Shown here: positions 15,096 through 22,624 of the stretch, in pieces
How positions within the stretch are numbered: the stretch's first letter is position 1
Layout of the letters: every line of letters starts with the position of its first letter
Assembly (NCBI GenBank): GCA_964509505.1
Contig: CAZDYP010000057.1
Location: 1 to 26,638, forward strand
Source: CAZDYP01 sp964509505
Lineage (GTDB): Bacteria > Chloroflexota > Anaerolineae > JACRMK01
Reading direction: 5' to 3'
DNA length: 26,638 bases
Translations under genes and position numbers: made by a program
Notes under the pieces: model-generated
Database searches by the model: none
Seen by the model: the letters and a program-made list of their open reading frames with translations, nothing else
Told to the model about the DNA's origin: nothing

Positions 15096-16820
15096 TCACA
15101 GCTGAATCAAGCCTCTATCAAACGCGCTCAACAACGCGCTCGCCGCCGTCTGCCCCAAGCCGCACAAACTCGCATCTTTCATCGTGCGCCCCAACGCCAT
15201 GAGTGTTTCGCGGTCATTGGCGCGCACCTCGCCCGTCGCCAGCCGCGCGACAATTTCCATTTGCCGTTGCGTGCCGAGTTGACATGGGAAACATTTGCCG
15301 CACGACTCATGCGCGAAAAATTTCGTGATGCCCTTCAACACCTCCCACAGATTCACCGAATCGTCGAAGACCATCACCGCGCCTGAACCAAACGTCGCGC
15401 CAATAGCTGTCAACGATTGAAAATCCATCGCCACGTCAATCTGCGATGGCGTGAGGAATGCGCCTGCCGCCCCTCCCACCAACACCGCCTGCAAGGTATG
15501 CCCTTTTACCATCCCGCCGCCCAAATCGCAAAGCAAGTCACGCAACGGCAAGCCCATCGAAATCTCATACAGGCCCGGCCGCTTCACCTTGCCACTCAAA
15601 CACACAAGGCGTGTGCCCGGCGATTTCTCCGTGCCCCATTGCCGATACCATTGTGCGCCATGCAGCACGATGCCCGGCACATTGGCAAGCGTTTCGACGT
15701 TGTTGATGACCGTCGGCAAACCGAACAAGCCGTATGTGATAGGAAACGGCGGCTTCACACGCGGCTCACCCCGCCTGCCTTCGACGGACTCCAGCAGCGC
15801 CGTCTCTTCGCCGCACACGTACGCCCCCGCGCCCGCACGCACCTCGAGTTCGCAAGTGAAATCCGTGCCAAGAATTTTTTCACCAACGAGTTGCTGTTTG
15901 CGCGCTTCGTGCAACGCCTCGCTCACACGCTGATAGGCAAGCGGATATTCGCCGCGAATATAAAACATGCCACGATTCGCGCCGACAGCGTAAGCGGCCA
16001 TCACCATCGCCTCAATCAAACGATGGGGGTCGCGCTCCATCAAGATGCGATCTTTGAACGTGCCTGTCTCGCTCTCATCGCCATTACAAATCACATAGCC
16101 CGTCGCCCTTGCGCCCCTGCTTCCCCGCTCCCGTATTTCTTTCGCCGCTCCCTCCCACTTGACTCCCGTCGGAAACGCCGCCCCACCACGTCCCACCAAG
16201 CCCGCGTCCTTCACTTCTGCGATGACTTGCTCACGCGGCAACGTCAACGCTTTGCGCAAGGCCGCGTAACGCTCATGCGCTTGCGCCGTTTTGATTTTGT
16301 GCAAGCCACTCACCGTGATGTCGCGCAGCAGGTGCGAGCCGCGCTGCGCGACGTGGCGTGGTCGCCCGCTTTTGCTGCTCGGCTTCAATAGCTTGGCGAC
16401 ATCCGCAGGCGCAATGACTTCATGCAATTTGTCGTCCACGAGCGCGACGGGTGCGCGATGGCATGCGCCCAGACATGGCACGGCTTCCAAGGTGATTGCG
16501 CCATCTGTCGTCGTCTCACCACACATCACGCCGAGTTGCGCTTCCAACGCAGCGCACACGTTTTCCGCGCCTGCCAGCCGACATATCACATCATCACACA
16601 CGCGCACGAACAGGCGTCCCACAGGGTTGGTGTACAGCATCGAATAAAACTTGGCGACGCCATAGGCTTCAGCCAATGGCACACCCAACCCGCGCGCGAG
16701 GTGCGCGATCGTTTCGCGTGAGAGCCAGCCATGCAACACCTGCGCCGCTTGCAGCGCAGGCAACAAACCCGCACGTCTCTGTGGCGCGTAGTGGGCGATG
16801 AGCGAATCCAAAGTATCCAT
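15096..16820 (-). CDS. NuoE-NuoF (HoxE-HoxF) fusion, NADH-binding diaphorase
   Basis: 574 residues joining two normally separable units. Residues 1-130 are NuoE/HoxE-like with [2Fe-2S] ligands C75, C80, C116, C120. Residues ~165-574 are NuoF/HoxF-like: GRGGAAFPTGVKW (210-222, FMN/NADH site), CNGDESETGTFKDR, GAYVCGEETALLESVEG, and a [4Fe-4S] cluster with C507, C510, C513 (ESCGKCFPC) and C553. It oxidises NADH or reduces NAD+ through FMN and hands electrons to the HoxU-like partner encoded next. HoxF is itself sometimes fused, so the fusion is known in type. The start at 16820 is 3 nt after the stop of a decayed nucleotidyltransferase ORF, and no Shine-Dalgarno is visible. Confidence 0.92.
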   Translation of the reverse strand: MDTLDSLIAHYAPQRRAGLLPALQAAQVLHGWLSRETIAHLARGLGVPLAEAYGVAKFYSMLYTNPVGRLFVRVCDDVICRLAGAENVCAALEAQLGVMCGETTTDGAITLEAVPCLGACHRAPVALVDDKLHEVIAPADVAKLLKPSSKSGRPRHVAQRGSHLLRDITVSGLHKIKTAQAHERYAALRKALTLPREQVIAEVKDAGLVGRGGAAFPTGVKWEGAAKEIRERGSRGARATGYVICNGDESETGTFKDRILMERDPHRLIEAMVMAAYAVGANRGMFYIRGEYPLAYQRVSEALHEARKQQLVGEKILGTDFTCELEVRAGAGAYVCGEETALLESVEGRRGEPRVKPPFPITYGLFGLPTVINNVETLANVPGIVLHGAQWYRQWGTEKSPGTRLVCLSGKVKRPGLYEISMGLPLRDLLCDLGGGMVKGHTLQAVLVGGAAGAFLTPSQIDVAMDFQSLTAIGATFGSGAVMVFDDSVNLWEVLKGITKFFAHESCGKCFPCQLGTQRQMEIVARLATGEVRANDRETLMALGRTMKDASLCGLGQTAASALLSAFDRGLIQL

Positions 16821-16823
16821 AAA

Positions 16824-17042
16824 CTATTTTTGCCAACGCAACCAATACTCACGAAAGGCGCGCAGGCGCGGCAACACTTCGCGGTCTTTGATGCGATTCG
16901 CGGCGGCTTTGCTCGCGATGATGTCATCAGTGGTATCGGGAAACCCCCATAGCATCATGCCCGATTTGCCGATGAACAAATAACGCACGCCACGACGCGC
17001 CAAAGCGTCACGGACTTCTTGCGCTTGGCGATACTCAAACAC
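16824..17042 (-). pseudogene. internally deleted nucleotidyltransferase remnant
   Basis: 72 codons from a GTG at 17042. The first part (RRGVRYLFIGKSGMMLWGFP...DTTDD) looks like the N-terminus of a minimal nucleotidyltransferase of the kind that normally continues into DADLF. The rest (ASKAAANRIKDREVLPRLRAFREYW) looks like the C-terminal end of the same family. The join at DTTDD/IIASK suggests an in-frame loss of the middle including catalytic acidic residues. It overlaps the preceding small ORF (17035-17169) by 8 nt and ends 3 nt before the NuoEF-like gene. Assignment is by pattern memory. Confidence 0.5.
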
Positions 17043-17169
17043 GCCCGTAACCTAACCAGGCAGGCAGATGTTCTTCACACCAACGCCGATACTCTGCCAG
17101 GCTATCAAATGAGCGGTAGGGTCTGTCGTCCAAGAGAGGCTTATATGTATGGAGGAAGGCGTATCGCAT
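17035..17169 (-). CDS. 44-residue ORF, possible partner of the nucleotidyltransferase remnant
   Basis: From an ATG at 17169 it reads MRYAFLHTYKPLLDD, then SFDSLAEYRRWCEEHLPAWLGYGRV. The frame is open back to the TGA of the upstream pseudo-receiver gene, and the residues there (FEATARRSLETR) also look protein-like, so the original N-terminus may have been longer. Its stop overlaps the GTG of the nucleotidyltransferase remnant (GTGTTTGA), a coupling typical of two-gene modules. EYRRWCEEHLP-W-GYG resembles short proteins encoded beside nucleotidyltransferases; this is recollection, not a search result. Function unknown, possibly decayed. Confidence 0.4.
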   Translation of the reverse strand: MRYAFLHTYKPLLDDRPYRSFDSLAEYRRWCEEHLPAWLGYGRV

Positions 17170-17214
17170 CCGCGTTTCCAGCGAGCGCCGCGCCGTCGCC
17201 TCAAAATCGGCAAG

Positions 17215-17583
17215 TCACTCGCGGGGGATGTCGGGTTGCTGCGCAGCGATGACTTGCTCAATTAAGGTGGGCAGCTCGCTCACCAATTCCGAATTGGGTA
17301 CCGCTCGCGCGCCAGCCTGTCGCGCTGCGCGCAAAGTTGCGGGCTCAGTGTGACGCCCGAAAGCCAAGACAGGGACGCCCGCTTTAGTTGCCATCTCAAT
17401 CAAGGTCAACCACACCTCGCGCAGCCCGTTCAATTGCACAACCAACAAATCTGCGCCCTGCAACGTCGTCGTCACATCGCCACGCGCATCCACCTCGCGT
17501 GTCGTGAAGCCAAGCAGCTTGAGCGCGTCGGCGATACGCGGCGCAAAAAACAAATCAGGAATATAGAACAATGCGAGTTTCAT
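17215..17583 (-). CDS. pseudo-receiver (CheY-like) domain protein
   Basis: 122 residues with a receiver-like alternation of strands and helices: KLALFYIPDLFF, ADLLVVQLNGL, GVPVLAFGRHT and ARAVPNSELVSELPTLIEQV. The strand-3 position that holds the phosphorylated Asp in true response regulators reads VVQLNG, so phosphotransfer is unlikely. Its ATG overlaps the stop of the aldo/keto reductase gene (ATGA), showing translational coupling. It may be a regulatory or scaffold domain; the partner is unknown. Confidence 0.65.
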   Translation of the reverse strand: MKLALFYIPDLFFAPRIADALKLLGFTTREVDARGDVTTTLQGADLLVVQLNGLREVWLTLIEMATKAGVPVLAFGRHTEPATLRAARQAGARAVPNSELVSELPTLIEQVIAAQQPDIPRE

Positions 17584-18674
17584 CGTCGGCCAAACACTCT
17601 CTGTAAATCCGCTTCACTAAAACATGGCTGCTGCGCTAATGCCATGTTCTCCTTGACATGCGCGACGTTGCTCATGCCCACGAGCGCCGTCGTCACGTTG
17701 GGCAATGAGCGCGTGAACTGCAAGGCGCGTTGCGCGTCGGTGAGCGCTTCGCCCAACGACTTGCGTAACGTGCCGGGCAAATGGCGCGCGAGGCGCGCCT
17801 GCATCAGCGACGCGCTCGCAAACACCATCACGCCCAAGTCGTGCGCCGCCTCAAGCACATTTTTCCACGCGTCATGGACTGCTTGATTTTTGTGTTCGAT
17901 AGCTTCGGGCATTGCCAGATTGATGGGCAGCTGAATCGCCTTGAAATGATGCGCCTCCCCCGCGACCTCACGCGCAACCGTCACGACCTCTTCCAACGAC
18001 AAATAATCGCGACCCTGCGGCAGCTGCCGATAGGCATTCCACGTCGCCGTGCCATAACGACAAATATGACCATCAGCTACAGCCTGCTCTAAAAACACAA
18101 ACGCCGCCCGCAAGCGCTGGCGAAAGGCGTCGCGTGGAATCTCGCCGAGCTGCCCTTCAGGGTTGTGCAAATAGTAGAGATCAATCGTATCAAGTTGCAA
18201 ATTTTGGCGGGACTGCGCGAGCTGATGCGCCAGATACTTGGGCGCGATACAATGTTGCGCGCCTTGCGTGAAGTCCTCAGGCTCGGCAAGGCCCGTCGCA
18301 ATGAACGTGCTCATGATGTAAGCGCGGGGGTCTGTGGGATAGGCGCCATCGTACGGCACATAGCCACCTTTGGTCGAGACGAAAATTTCGTCGCGCGCTA
18401 CAGACGCTAGCTTGAGCGCCTGTCCCACAGTGCGCTCGCTCAACTGAAACCGATAGTTGCTGGCCGTGTCAATCACATTGCAGCCAAGCGCCAACGCGCG
18501 TTGAATCGCTTGTACGTAGCGCTGACTCGTCTGCTCATCGGGCTCGCCCAAATAGGTGCCCAAGCCGATGGAGGATAACCAGAGACGGTCAGCTACCCGA
18601 AAGTGTGCGGCGTCGGTGCGCGCTGCGGTGCGCGCGCGATAGCGTTGGGTGCCTTCGGTGGTGGCGTAAGTCAT
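17580..18674 (-). CDS. aldo/keto reductase
   Basis: 364 residues with the AKR TIM-barrel landmarks: IGLGTYLG near the start, DTASNYR (D69, Y74), STKGGY (K102), DLYYLHNP (H170), giving the D-Y-K-H catalytic set, and a C-terminal ALVGMSNVAHVKENM. It reduces aldehydes or ketones with NADPH; the substrate is unknown. The ATG at 18674 lacks a good Shine-Dalgarno but overlaps the stop of a 38-codon upstream ORF (ATGA), so it may be translated by coupling. Transcription probably begins at the promoter at 18827-18855, leaving a leader of about 145 nt. It is followed by the pseudo-receiver gene with a 4-nt overlap. Confidence 0.9.
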   Translation of the reverse strand: MTYATTEGTQRYRARTAARTDAAHFRVADRLWLSSIGLGTYLGEPDEQTSQRYVQAIQRALALGCNVIDTASNYRFQLSERTVGQALKLASVARDEIFVSTKGGYVPYDGAYPTDPRAYIMSTFIATGLAEPEDFTQGAQHCIAPKYLAHQLAQSRQNLQLDTIDLYYLHNPEGQLGEIPRDAFRQRLRAAFVFLEQAVADGHICRYGTATWNAYRQLPQGRDYLSLEEVVTVAREVAGEAHHFKAIQLPINLAMPEAIEHKNQAVHDAWKNVLEAAHDLGVMVFASASLMQARLARHLPGTLRKSLGEALTDAQRALQFTRSLPNVTTALVGMSNVAHVKENMALAQQPCFSEADLQRVFGRR

Positions 18675-18787
18675 TGAATCGGAATGAGCGGCTCACAGCC
18701 AAGAAAATGAGCGCGTTGGCCTAGAGCGAAGAAAGCGCAAGGCAGGCAGCGGTACCATCGTCTTGCCGAGGAACGATTAACCCACAT
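18671..18787 (-). CDS. 38-residue leader ORF coupled to the aldo/keto reductase
   Basis: MWVNRSSARRWYRC, then LPCAFFALGQRAHFLGCEPLIPIQ. The ATG is at 18787 and the TGA overlaps the reductase ATG in the ATGA manner. AAGGAGG lies upstream but about 18 nt from the ATG, which is too far to be ideal. The three cysteines and hydrophobic run look protein-like. It could be a leader peptide, a remnant of a larger protein, or chance. Confidence 0.35.
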   Translation of the reverse strand: MWVNRSSARRWYRCLPCAFFALGQRAHFLGCEPLIPIQ

Positions 18788-18826
18788 GAAGAAAACCTGT
18801 CTCTTCCTCCTTCCAGAAGTGGCGCA

Positions 18827-18855
18827 ATTCTACTCTAGCGAAAAGAGCAAGTCAA
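18827..18855 (-). promoter_or_regulatory. sigma70-type promoter for the aldo/keto reductase operon
   Basis: On the minus strand, -35 TTGACT (18855-18850), a 17-nt spacer and -10 TAGAAT (18832-18827) are close to consensus. Predicted start of transcription is near 18820. It is divergent from the mntR-like promoter. Confidence 0.75.
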
Positions 18856-18923
18856 GGAAAAAACCGCGCCACGATTCTGGTAAGAGTTGCACTCCTGCCA
18901 GCTAAGAAATTTTTCCTAGCTGC

Positions 18924-18951
18924 TTGACTTTTGCCGCAACTTGAATATAAT
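18924..18951 (+). promoter_or_regulatory. sigma70-type promoter of the MntR-like regulator
   Basis: -35 TTGACT (18924-18929), a 16-nt spacer and a perfect -10 TATAAT (18946-18951). Transcription should begin near 18958, only about 26 nt before the ATG at 18984, so the leader is short and no clear Shine-Dalgarno is seen. Confidence 0.85.
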
Positions 18952-18970
18952 TTAGTCAAGACTAAATTAT
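18947..18970. promoter_or_regulatory. MntR/DtxR-type operator palindrome
   Basis: A perfect 24-bp palindrome: arm ATAATTTAGTC, centre AA, then the inverted arm. It covers the -10 box and start site of the regulator's own promoter. AT-rich palindromes with TTAG...CTAA cores are typical DtxR/MntR boxes, so metal-dependent autorepression is likely. Confidence 0.85.
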
Positions 18971-18983
18971 GAGTTAGTCACCT

Positions 18984-19652
18984 ATGAGCGATTCGATTAG
19001 CTACAACATACAAGACTATCTCAAGACGATTTATAAGTTGCACGAAGGCGGCGAAGCCATCACGACTTCTGCCATCGCAGAGCGGCTCGCCGTCGCCCCC
19101 GCTTCGGTGACGGGCATGATGAAGAAGCTGGCTGAGATGAAGCTCGTGCGCCACACACCTTATCAAGGCGTCGAACTAACCCCTGCGGGCAAGAAAATCG
19201 CGCTCGAAGTCATTCGTCACCATCGCCTGCTCGAACTATATTTGGCGGAGGCGTTGGGCTATTCGTGGGATCAGGTGCATGACGAAGCCGAGAAGTTGGA
19301 ACACCACATCTCCGAAGAATTCGAGAACAAAATCGCGCAAACATTGGGCGACCCCAAGCGCGACCCACACGGCGACCCGATCCCCGCGCGTGATGGCACG
19401 GTGGCGGAAAGTTCGCGTGACTGCCTCGCCGACACGCCCGCAGTCGGACGCTCTGCGGTCGTGAGTCGCGTCAACGACGACAGTGCAGACCGTCTGCGCT
19501 ACCTCGCCGAGCTGGGGATGCGCCCCGATGTGCAATTCACTGTCTTGGAACGCGCGCCGTTCAATGGACCCATTCGCTTGCGCGTGGGCAAGAAAGAAGT
19601 CAACGTCGGCAAAGAGTTGGCGCAAGAGATTTTCGTTGCGCCTGTGAAGTGA
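18984..19652 (+). CDS. MntR/DtxR-family metal-dependent regulator
   Basis: 222 residues. An N-terminal winged HTH (ITTSAIAERLAVAPASVTGMMKKLAEMKLVRH) is followed by a dimerisation/metal domain (to ~125) and a C-terminal SH3/FeoA-like domain (~145-222, LGMRPDVQFTVLERAPFNGP). Ligand positions follow Mn-sensing MntR rather than iron-sensing DtxR: D11 in IQDYLKTIY, H80 (the second His of RHH), and E103, E106, H107 in HDEAEKLEHH, with no Cys at the DtxR C102 position. It represses target genes when metal is bound. A perfect palindrome overlaps its own promoter. It heads the plus-strand series that includes a CDF exporter, and farther on a copper oxidase and a ZIP transporter. Confidence 0.9.
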   Translation: MSDSISYNIQDYLKTIYKLHEGGEAITTSAIAERLAVAPASVTGMMKKLAEMKLVRHTPYQGVELTPAGKKIALEVIRHHRLLELYLAEALGYSWDQVHDEAEKLEHHISEEFENKIAQTLGDPKRDPHGDPIPARDGTVAESSRDCLADTPAVGRSAVVSRVNDDSADRLRYLAELGMRPDVQFTVLERAPFNGPIRLRVGKKEVNVGKELAQEIFVAPVK

Positions 19653-19673
19653 TTATCTCTGGAGGCGTCTCCC

Positions 19674-20183
19674 ATGTTGAATCTATCCCTACTTTTATCA
19701 CACAGCCTCATCTACGGGCTGATACTCAGCACGTTCATGACTATTGCATTTGTCGCGCTAGCATGGATCAATCCAGACATCTGGCTCAAAGATTATCCGC
19801 CGGCTGTGCAAGCCAAACTTGGCCCCATCAGCGCGAAAGCACAACGCCAGCGCACATTGCTTGGCATACCTGTTTTCTTGTGCTTGTTTGGAATTCTGTT
19901 CGCAGCCATCTGGCAACTTGGCACACCAACATTCCTCGAAGCGACCTTGTGCATTTTCATCGTCATGCTGATATTCAATGTCATGGATTTGATCGTGCTG
20001 GATTGGCTCATCTTTTTGACGTGGCGTCCACATCGCTTGCTCATCGCAGGCGTCGAGCAAATTCAAGGCGCATTGGATTATGCTTTCCATTTTAAAGCAT
20101 TCTTGAAAGGCTTGGTTGGCATCACACTGGCCAGTCCCATCATCGCAGGCATCGTGTTAGCTGTCCAATTCCTCTGGCGATAA
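19674..20183 (+). CDS. four-helix inner-membrane protein, unknown function
   Basis: 169 residues with hydrophobic segments at about 10-32, 62-82, 87-112 and 143-167, and a hydrophilic loop at ~36-60 (WLKDYPPAVQAKLGPISAKAQ). GGAGG stands 8 nt before the ATG. It starts 21 bp after the MntR-like gene and ends 8 bp before the phosphotransferase gene, so it is almost certainly in the same operon. I do not recognise the family. The context suggests a metal-related or envelope role, but nothing in the sequence proves it. Confidence 0.8.
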   Translation: MLNLSLLLSHSLIYGLILSTFMTIAFVALAWINPDIWLKDYPPAVQAKLGPISAKAQRQRTLLGIPVFLCLFGILFAAIWQLGTPTFLEATLCIFIVMLIFNVMDLIVLDWLIFLTWRPHRLLIAGVEQIQGALDYAFHFKAFLKGLVGITLASPIIAGIVLAVQFLWR

Positions 20184-20191
20184 GAGTCCCT

Positions 20192-22570
20192 ATGATTTAT
20201 GCATTCAATGAATTGACTTCCGAGCTCGTCGCATCCGCGGGCGGCAAAGGCGGCAATCTCGCTCGCTTGCAACAAGCAGGCTATCCTGTGCCTAATGGCT
20301 TCGTGATTCTGCCTACTGCCTTTGCGGGCGATGCGCTCACACAGGATGCATGGACGCAAGCCCGCGCGCGGCTCACACAACTGCGCACACGCGGCACAAA
20401 TGGCAGCACAGCCTTCGCCGTGCGTTCATCCGCCTTGAGCGAAGACTCAGCACACGCCTCATTTGCGGGCGAATTTGAAACCGTGCTGGATGTGAAGAGT
20501 GACAACGACGTACATGCGGCGATTCAGCAAGTGCGTCGTTCACGATATGGGGCGAGAGCGCAAGCCTATAGCCAAGCGCAAGGATTGGACACGACACACG
20601 AAATGGCAATCGTCGTGCAACAGATGGTACATGCCGAACTAGCGGGGGTGTTGTTTACAGCTGACCCCGTGACAGGTAATCGCGCTGTGATGATCGGCAA
20701 CTATGCGCATGGTCTCGGTGAACAGTTAGTATCGGGTGAAAGCAATGCGCAAAGTTTCACACTCAAACGCCCTCATGGTCAGTATGACAAAAGCGCAATT
20801 CCATCGCCATTGTTGCGTCGCCACATTCGCACCCTGTTCAACCTCGCGCAACGCCTGGAAGATACATTCGGTACGCCACAAGACATCGAGTGGGCGATTG
20901 CTGATGGCAAAGTACATTTGCTACAAACACGTCCCATCACGACCCTACAAGGCGAAAATGCCACGACAGGCGATGTGAACGACAGTCTGCGCGGCGACTA
21001 CTTATGGACGAACTCAAATCTGGGCGAAGCGGTGCCTGATGTGATGACGCCCTACTCGTATTCGTTACTGAAAATTTATTTGGCAGAGATAGCACAACTA
21101 CCCATGCTCGGCGGCCATCCTTTCATGGGCAACATCGGCGGACGGTTCTATATGAACTTCAGTTTGTTTGCATCGCTGATGACCTCCATCGGGTTCAGCC
21201 GTGAGCGCGTGCGCTACGAGAGCGAAGAGTTTTTTGGACACGTGCCCGATGGTCTTGATATGCCGCTCATTCCATTCCCACGTCGGAAATTGTTGCAAGT
21301 ATTCATTCCTTTCGGCTTTCGTGCGAAACGACGTGTTACACAAAATCAAAAACAGTTGCCCTCGTTCCTTGCTGTAGCCTCTGCGCGAGCGACTGCCCTA
21401 AGGCAGCGCATTCAAGCACTGCAAACGTCCAAGGAGTTGGTGACGATATGGCGTGACGAGTTAGAGCCGTTCTTCCGCCAAGCCTGCCACATGTTGCAAG
21501 CGGCGACGAGCGCGTACGAAAATCCCGCGCGCAGTTTGAGGCATGAATTACGCAAGCTCGTTGGTGAGCAAGATACCAATACGCTGATGACGGGCTTGAG
21601 CGACGGCGAGAACACACTAGCAAGCCTTGGGCCTTTAGTTGGTTTGTCACAAGTTGCACGTGGTGAGCTAAGCCGCGAAGCGTATGCAGAACGCTATGGG
21701 CATCGCGGACCGCATGAGTTTGAAGTTTCGCTGCCACGTCCTGCCGAAGACCCTGCATGGATCGAGCAACAACTAGCCAATGTGCAAGATACGGACGTGG
21801 CTGCGCTGTTAGCGAAGCAACAAGCACAGCGTGACGCAGCATGGCAACGTCTGGCGCAACGCTATCCTCACAAGGCCAAGACCCTACAAAAACGTTTGGC
21901 TGCCGTCGCTGCTGCCGCGCGTGGGCGTGAAGGGGCGCGTTCGGAAATCGTGCGCGCCTGTTGGGCGCTGCGTGTTTTTGCTCTGCGCGCCGGTGAACTG
22001 TTGAATTTGCGCGACGCTATTTTTTTCTTGTCCATTGAAGAGCTGGTCAATGTGTTATCAGGAGACAAAGCGCCGATTGCCCACCTTGCGGCGCGGCGCG
22101 ACGCCCATGCGCGTTACTCGGCATTGCCACCCTATCCCGCACTGATTCGCGGACGCTTTGATCCGTTCAAGTGGGCAGCTGACCCCAATCGTCGCAGTGA
22201 CTTGTTTGAGGCTCATGCAGACCTTCAAGGGTTTGAAAACCTTGAAGGTCTCACGACGATCAAAGGTTATCCCGGTGCGCTGGGTGAAGTCGAAGGCGTC
22301 GTGCGTGTGCTGCGTTCAGTCGAAGATGGCAACGCGTTGCGTGCAGGCGAGATTCTCGTGACGACGACGACCAACATCGGTTGGACGCCGTTGTTCCCAC
22401 GCGCAGCGGCTATCATCACCGATGTCGGCGCGCCGCTCTCCCACGCTGCGATTGTCGCGCGCGAGCTAGGCATCCCTGCGGTCGTCGGCTGCGGTAATGC
22501 GACGATGCGCCTACGCACAGGCGACCGCGTGCGTGTGAACGGCGGGTTGGGTACAGTACAAATTGTGTGA
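20192..22570 (+). CDS. rifampin-phosphotransferase-like (PEP synthase-related) enzyme
   Basis: 792 residues. The N-terminal third is a PPDK/PEP-synthase ATP-grasp domain (GGKGGNLARL at 18-27, AVRSSALSEDS, VVQQMV, GVLFTADPVTGN, IEWAIADGKVHLLQTRPI). A middle substrate-type domain begins with WTNSNLGEAVPDVMTPYSYS. The C-terminus is the swivelling His domain with TDVGAPLSHAAIVARELGIPAV (phospho-His H751). There is no C-terminal PEP/pyruvate TIM barrel. This order matches rifampin phosphotransferase and related orphan kinases, which use ATP to phosphorylate a substrate via the histidine. The true substrate is unknown; resistance to rifampin is only one possibility. A 33-bp palindrome (22219-22251) is embedded in frame just before the swivel domain. 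It lies in the MntR-like operon. Confidence 0.88.
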   Translation: MIYAFNELTSELVASAGGKGGNLARLQQAGYPVPNGFVILPTAFAGDALTQDAWTQARARLTQLRTRGTNGSTAFAVRSSALSEDSAHASFAGEFETVLDVKSDNDVHAAIQQVRRSRYGARAQAYSQAQGLDTTHEMAIVVQQMVHAELAGVLFTADPVTGNRAVMIGNYAHGLGEQLVSGESNAQSFTLKRPHGQYDKSAIPSPLLRRHIRTLFNLAQRLEDTFGTPQDIEWAIADGKVHLLQTRPITTLQGENATTGDVNDSLRGDYLWTNSNLGEAVPDVMTPYSYSLLKIYLAEIAQLPMLGGHPFMGNIGGRFYMNFSLFASLMTSIGFSRERVRYESEEFFGHVPDGLDMPLIPFPRRKLLQVFIPFGFRAKRRVTQNQKQLPSFLAVASARATALRQRIQALQTSKELVTIWRDELEPFFRQACHMLQAATSAYENPARSLRHELRKLVGEQDTNTLMTGLSDGENTLASLGPLVGLSQVARGELSREAYAERYGHRGPHEFEVSLPRPAEDPAWIEQQLANVQDTDVAALLAKQQAQRDAAWQRLAQRYPHKAKTLQKRLAAVAAAARGREGARSEIVRACWALRVFALRAGELLNLRDAIFFLSIEELVNVLSGDKAPIAHLAARRDAHARYSALPPYPALIRGRFDPFKWAADPNRRSDLFEAHADLQGFENLEGLTTIKGYPGALGEVEGVVRVLRSVEDGNALRAGEILVTTTTNIGWTPLFPRAAAIITDVGAPLSHAAIVARELGIPAVVGCGNATMRLRTGDRVRVNGGLGTVQIV
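22219..22251. repeat. 33-bp palindrome inside the phosphotransferase gene
   Basis: The arms AGACCTTCAAGG and CCTTGAAGGTCT are perfect 12-bp inverses around 9 nt. The length is a multiple of three and adds DLQGFENLEGL in frame. It shares AGACCT...AGGTCT ends with the repeat in the T-box leader. Confidence 0.85.
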
Positions 22571-22583
22571 GCCTAGCATTCGT

Positions 22584-22610
22584 AGACCTGCTTGGAAATC
22601 TCGCGGGTCT
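22584..22610. repeat. degenerate AGACCT-type palindrome
   Basis: AGACCTGC at the left and GCGGGTCT at the right lie in the 54-bp gap between the phosphotransferase and methyltransferase-like genes. It is probably a diverged member of the same repeat family. Confidence 0.5.
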
Positions 22611-22624
22611 GGAGACATATCACC

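Noticed and set aside
17035..17583. Selenocysteine or read-through of the TGA at 17217-17215 joining the pseudo-receiver to the next ORF
   Set aside because: The frames are the same, but the protein before the TGA looks complete and nothing resembles a SECIS hairpin. The downstream ORF has its own ATG and a different character.
18748..18760. T-box-like TGGTACCGC on the minus strand in the aldo/keto reductase leader
   Set aside because: The leader from the predicted promoter is only about 145 nt, with no S-turn, specifier loop or terminator hairpin plus T-run. The match is short and probably chance.
22592..22624. Earlier TTG start of the ICMT-like protein
   Set aside because: The extra residues fall in a degenerate palindromic repeat and lack a ribosome site; the ATG at 22625 is preferred.
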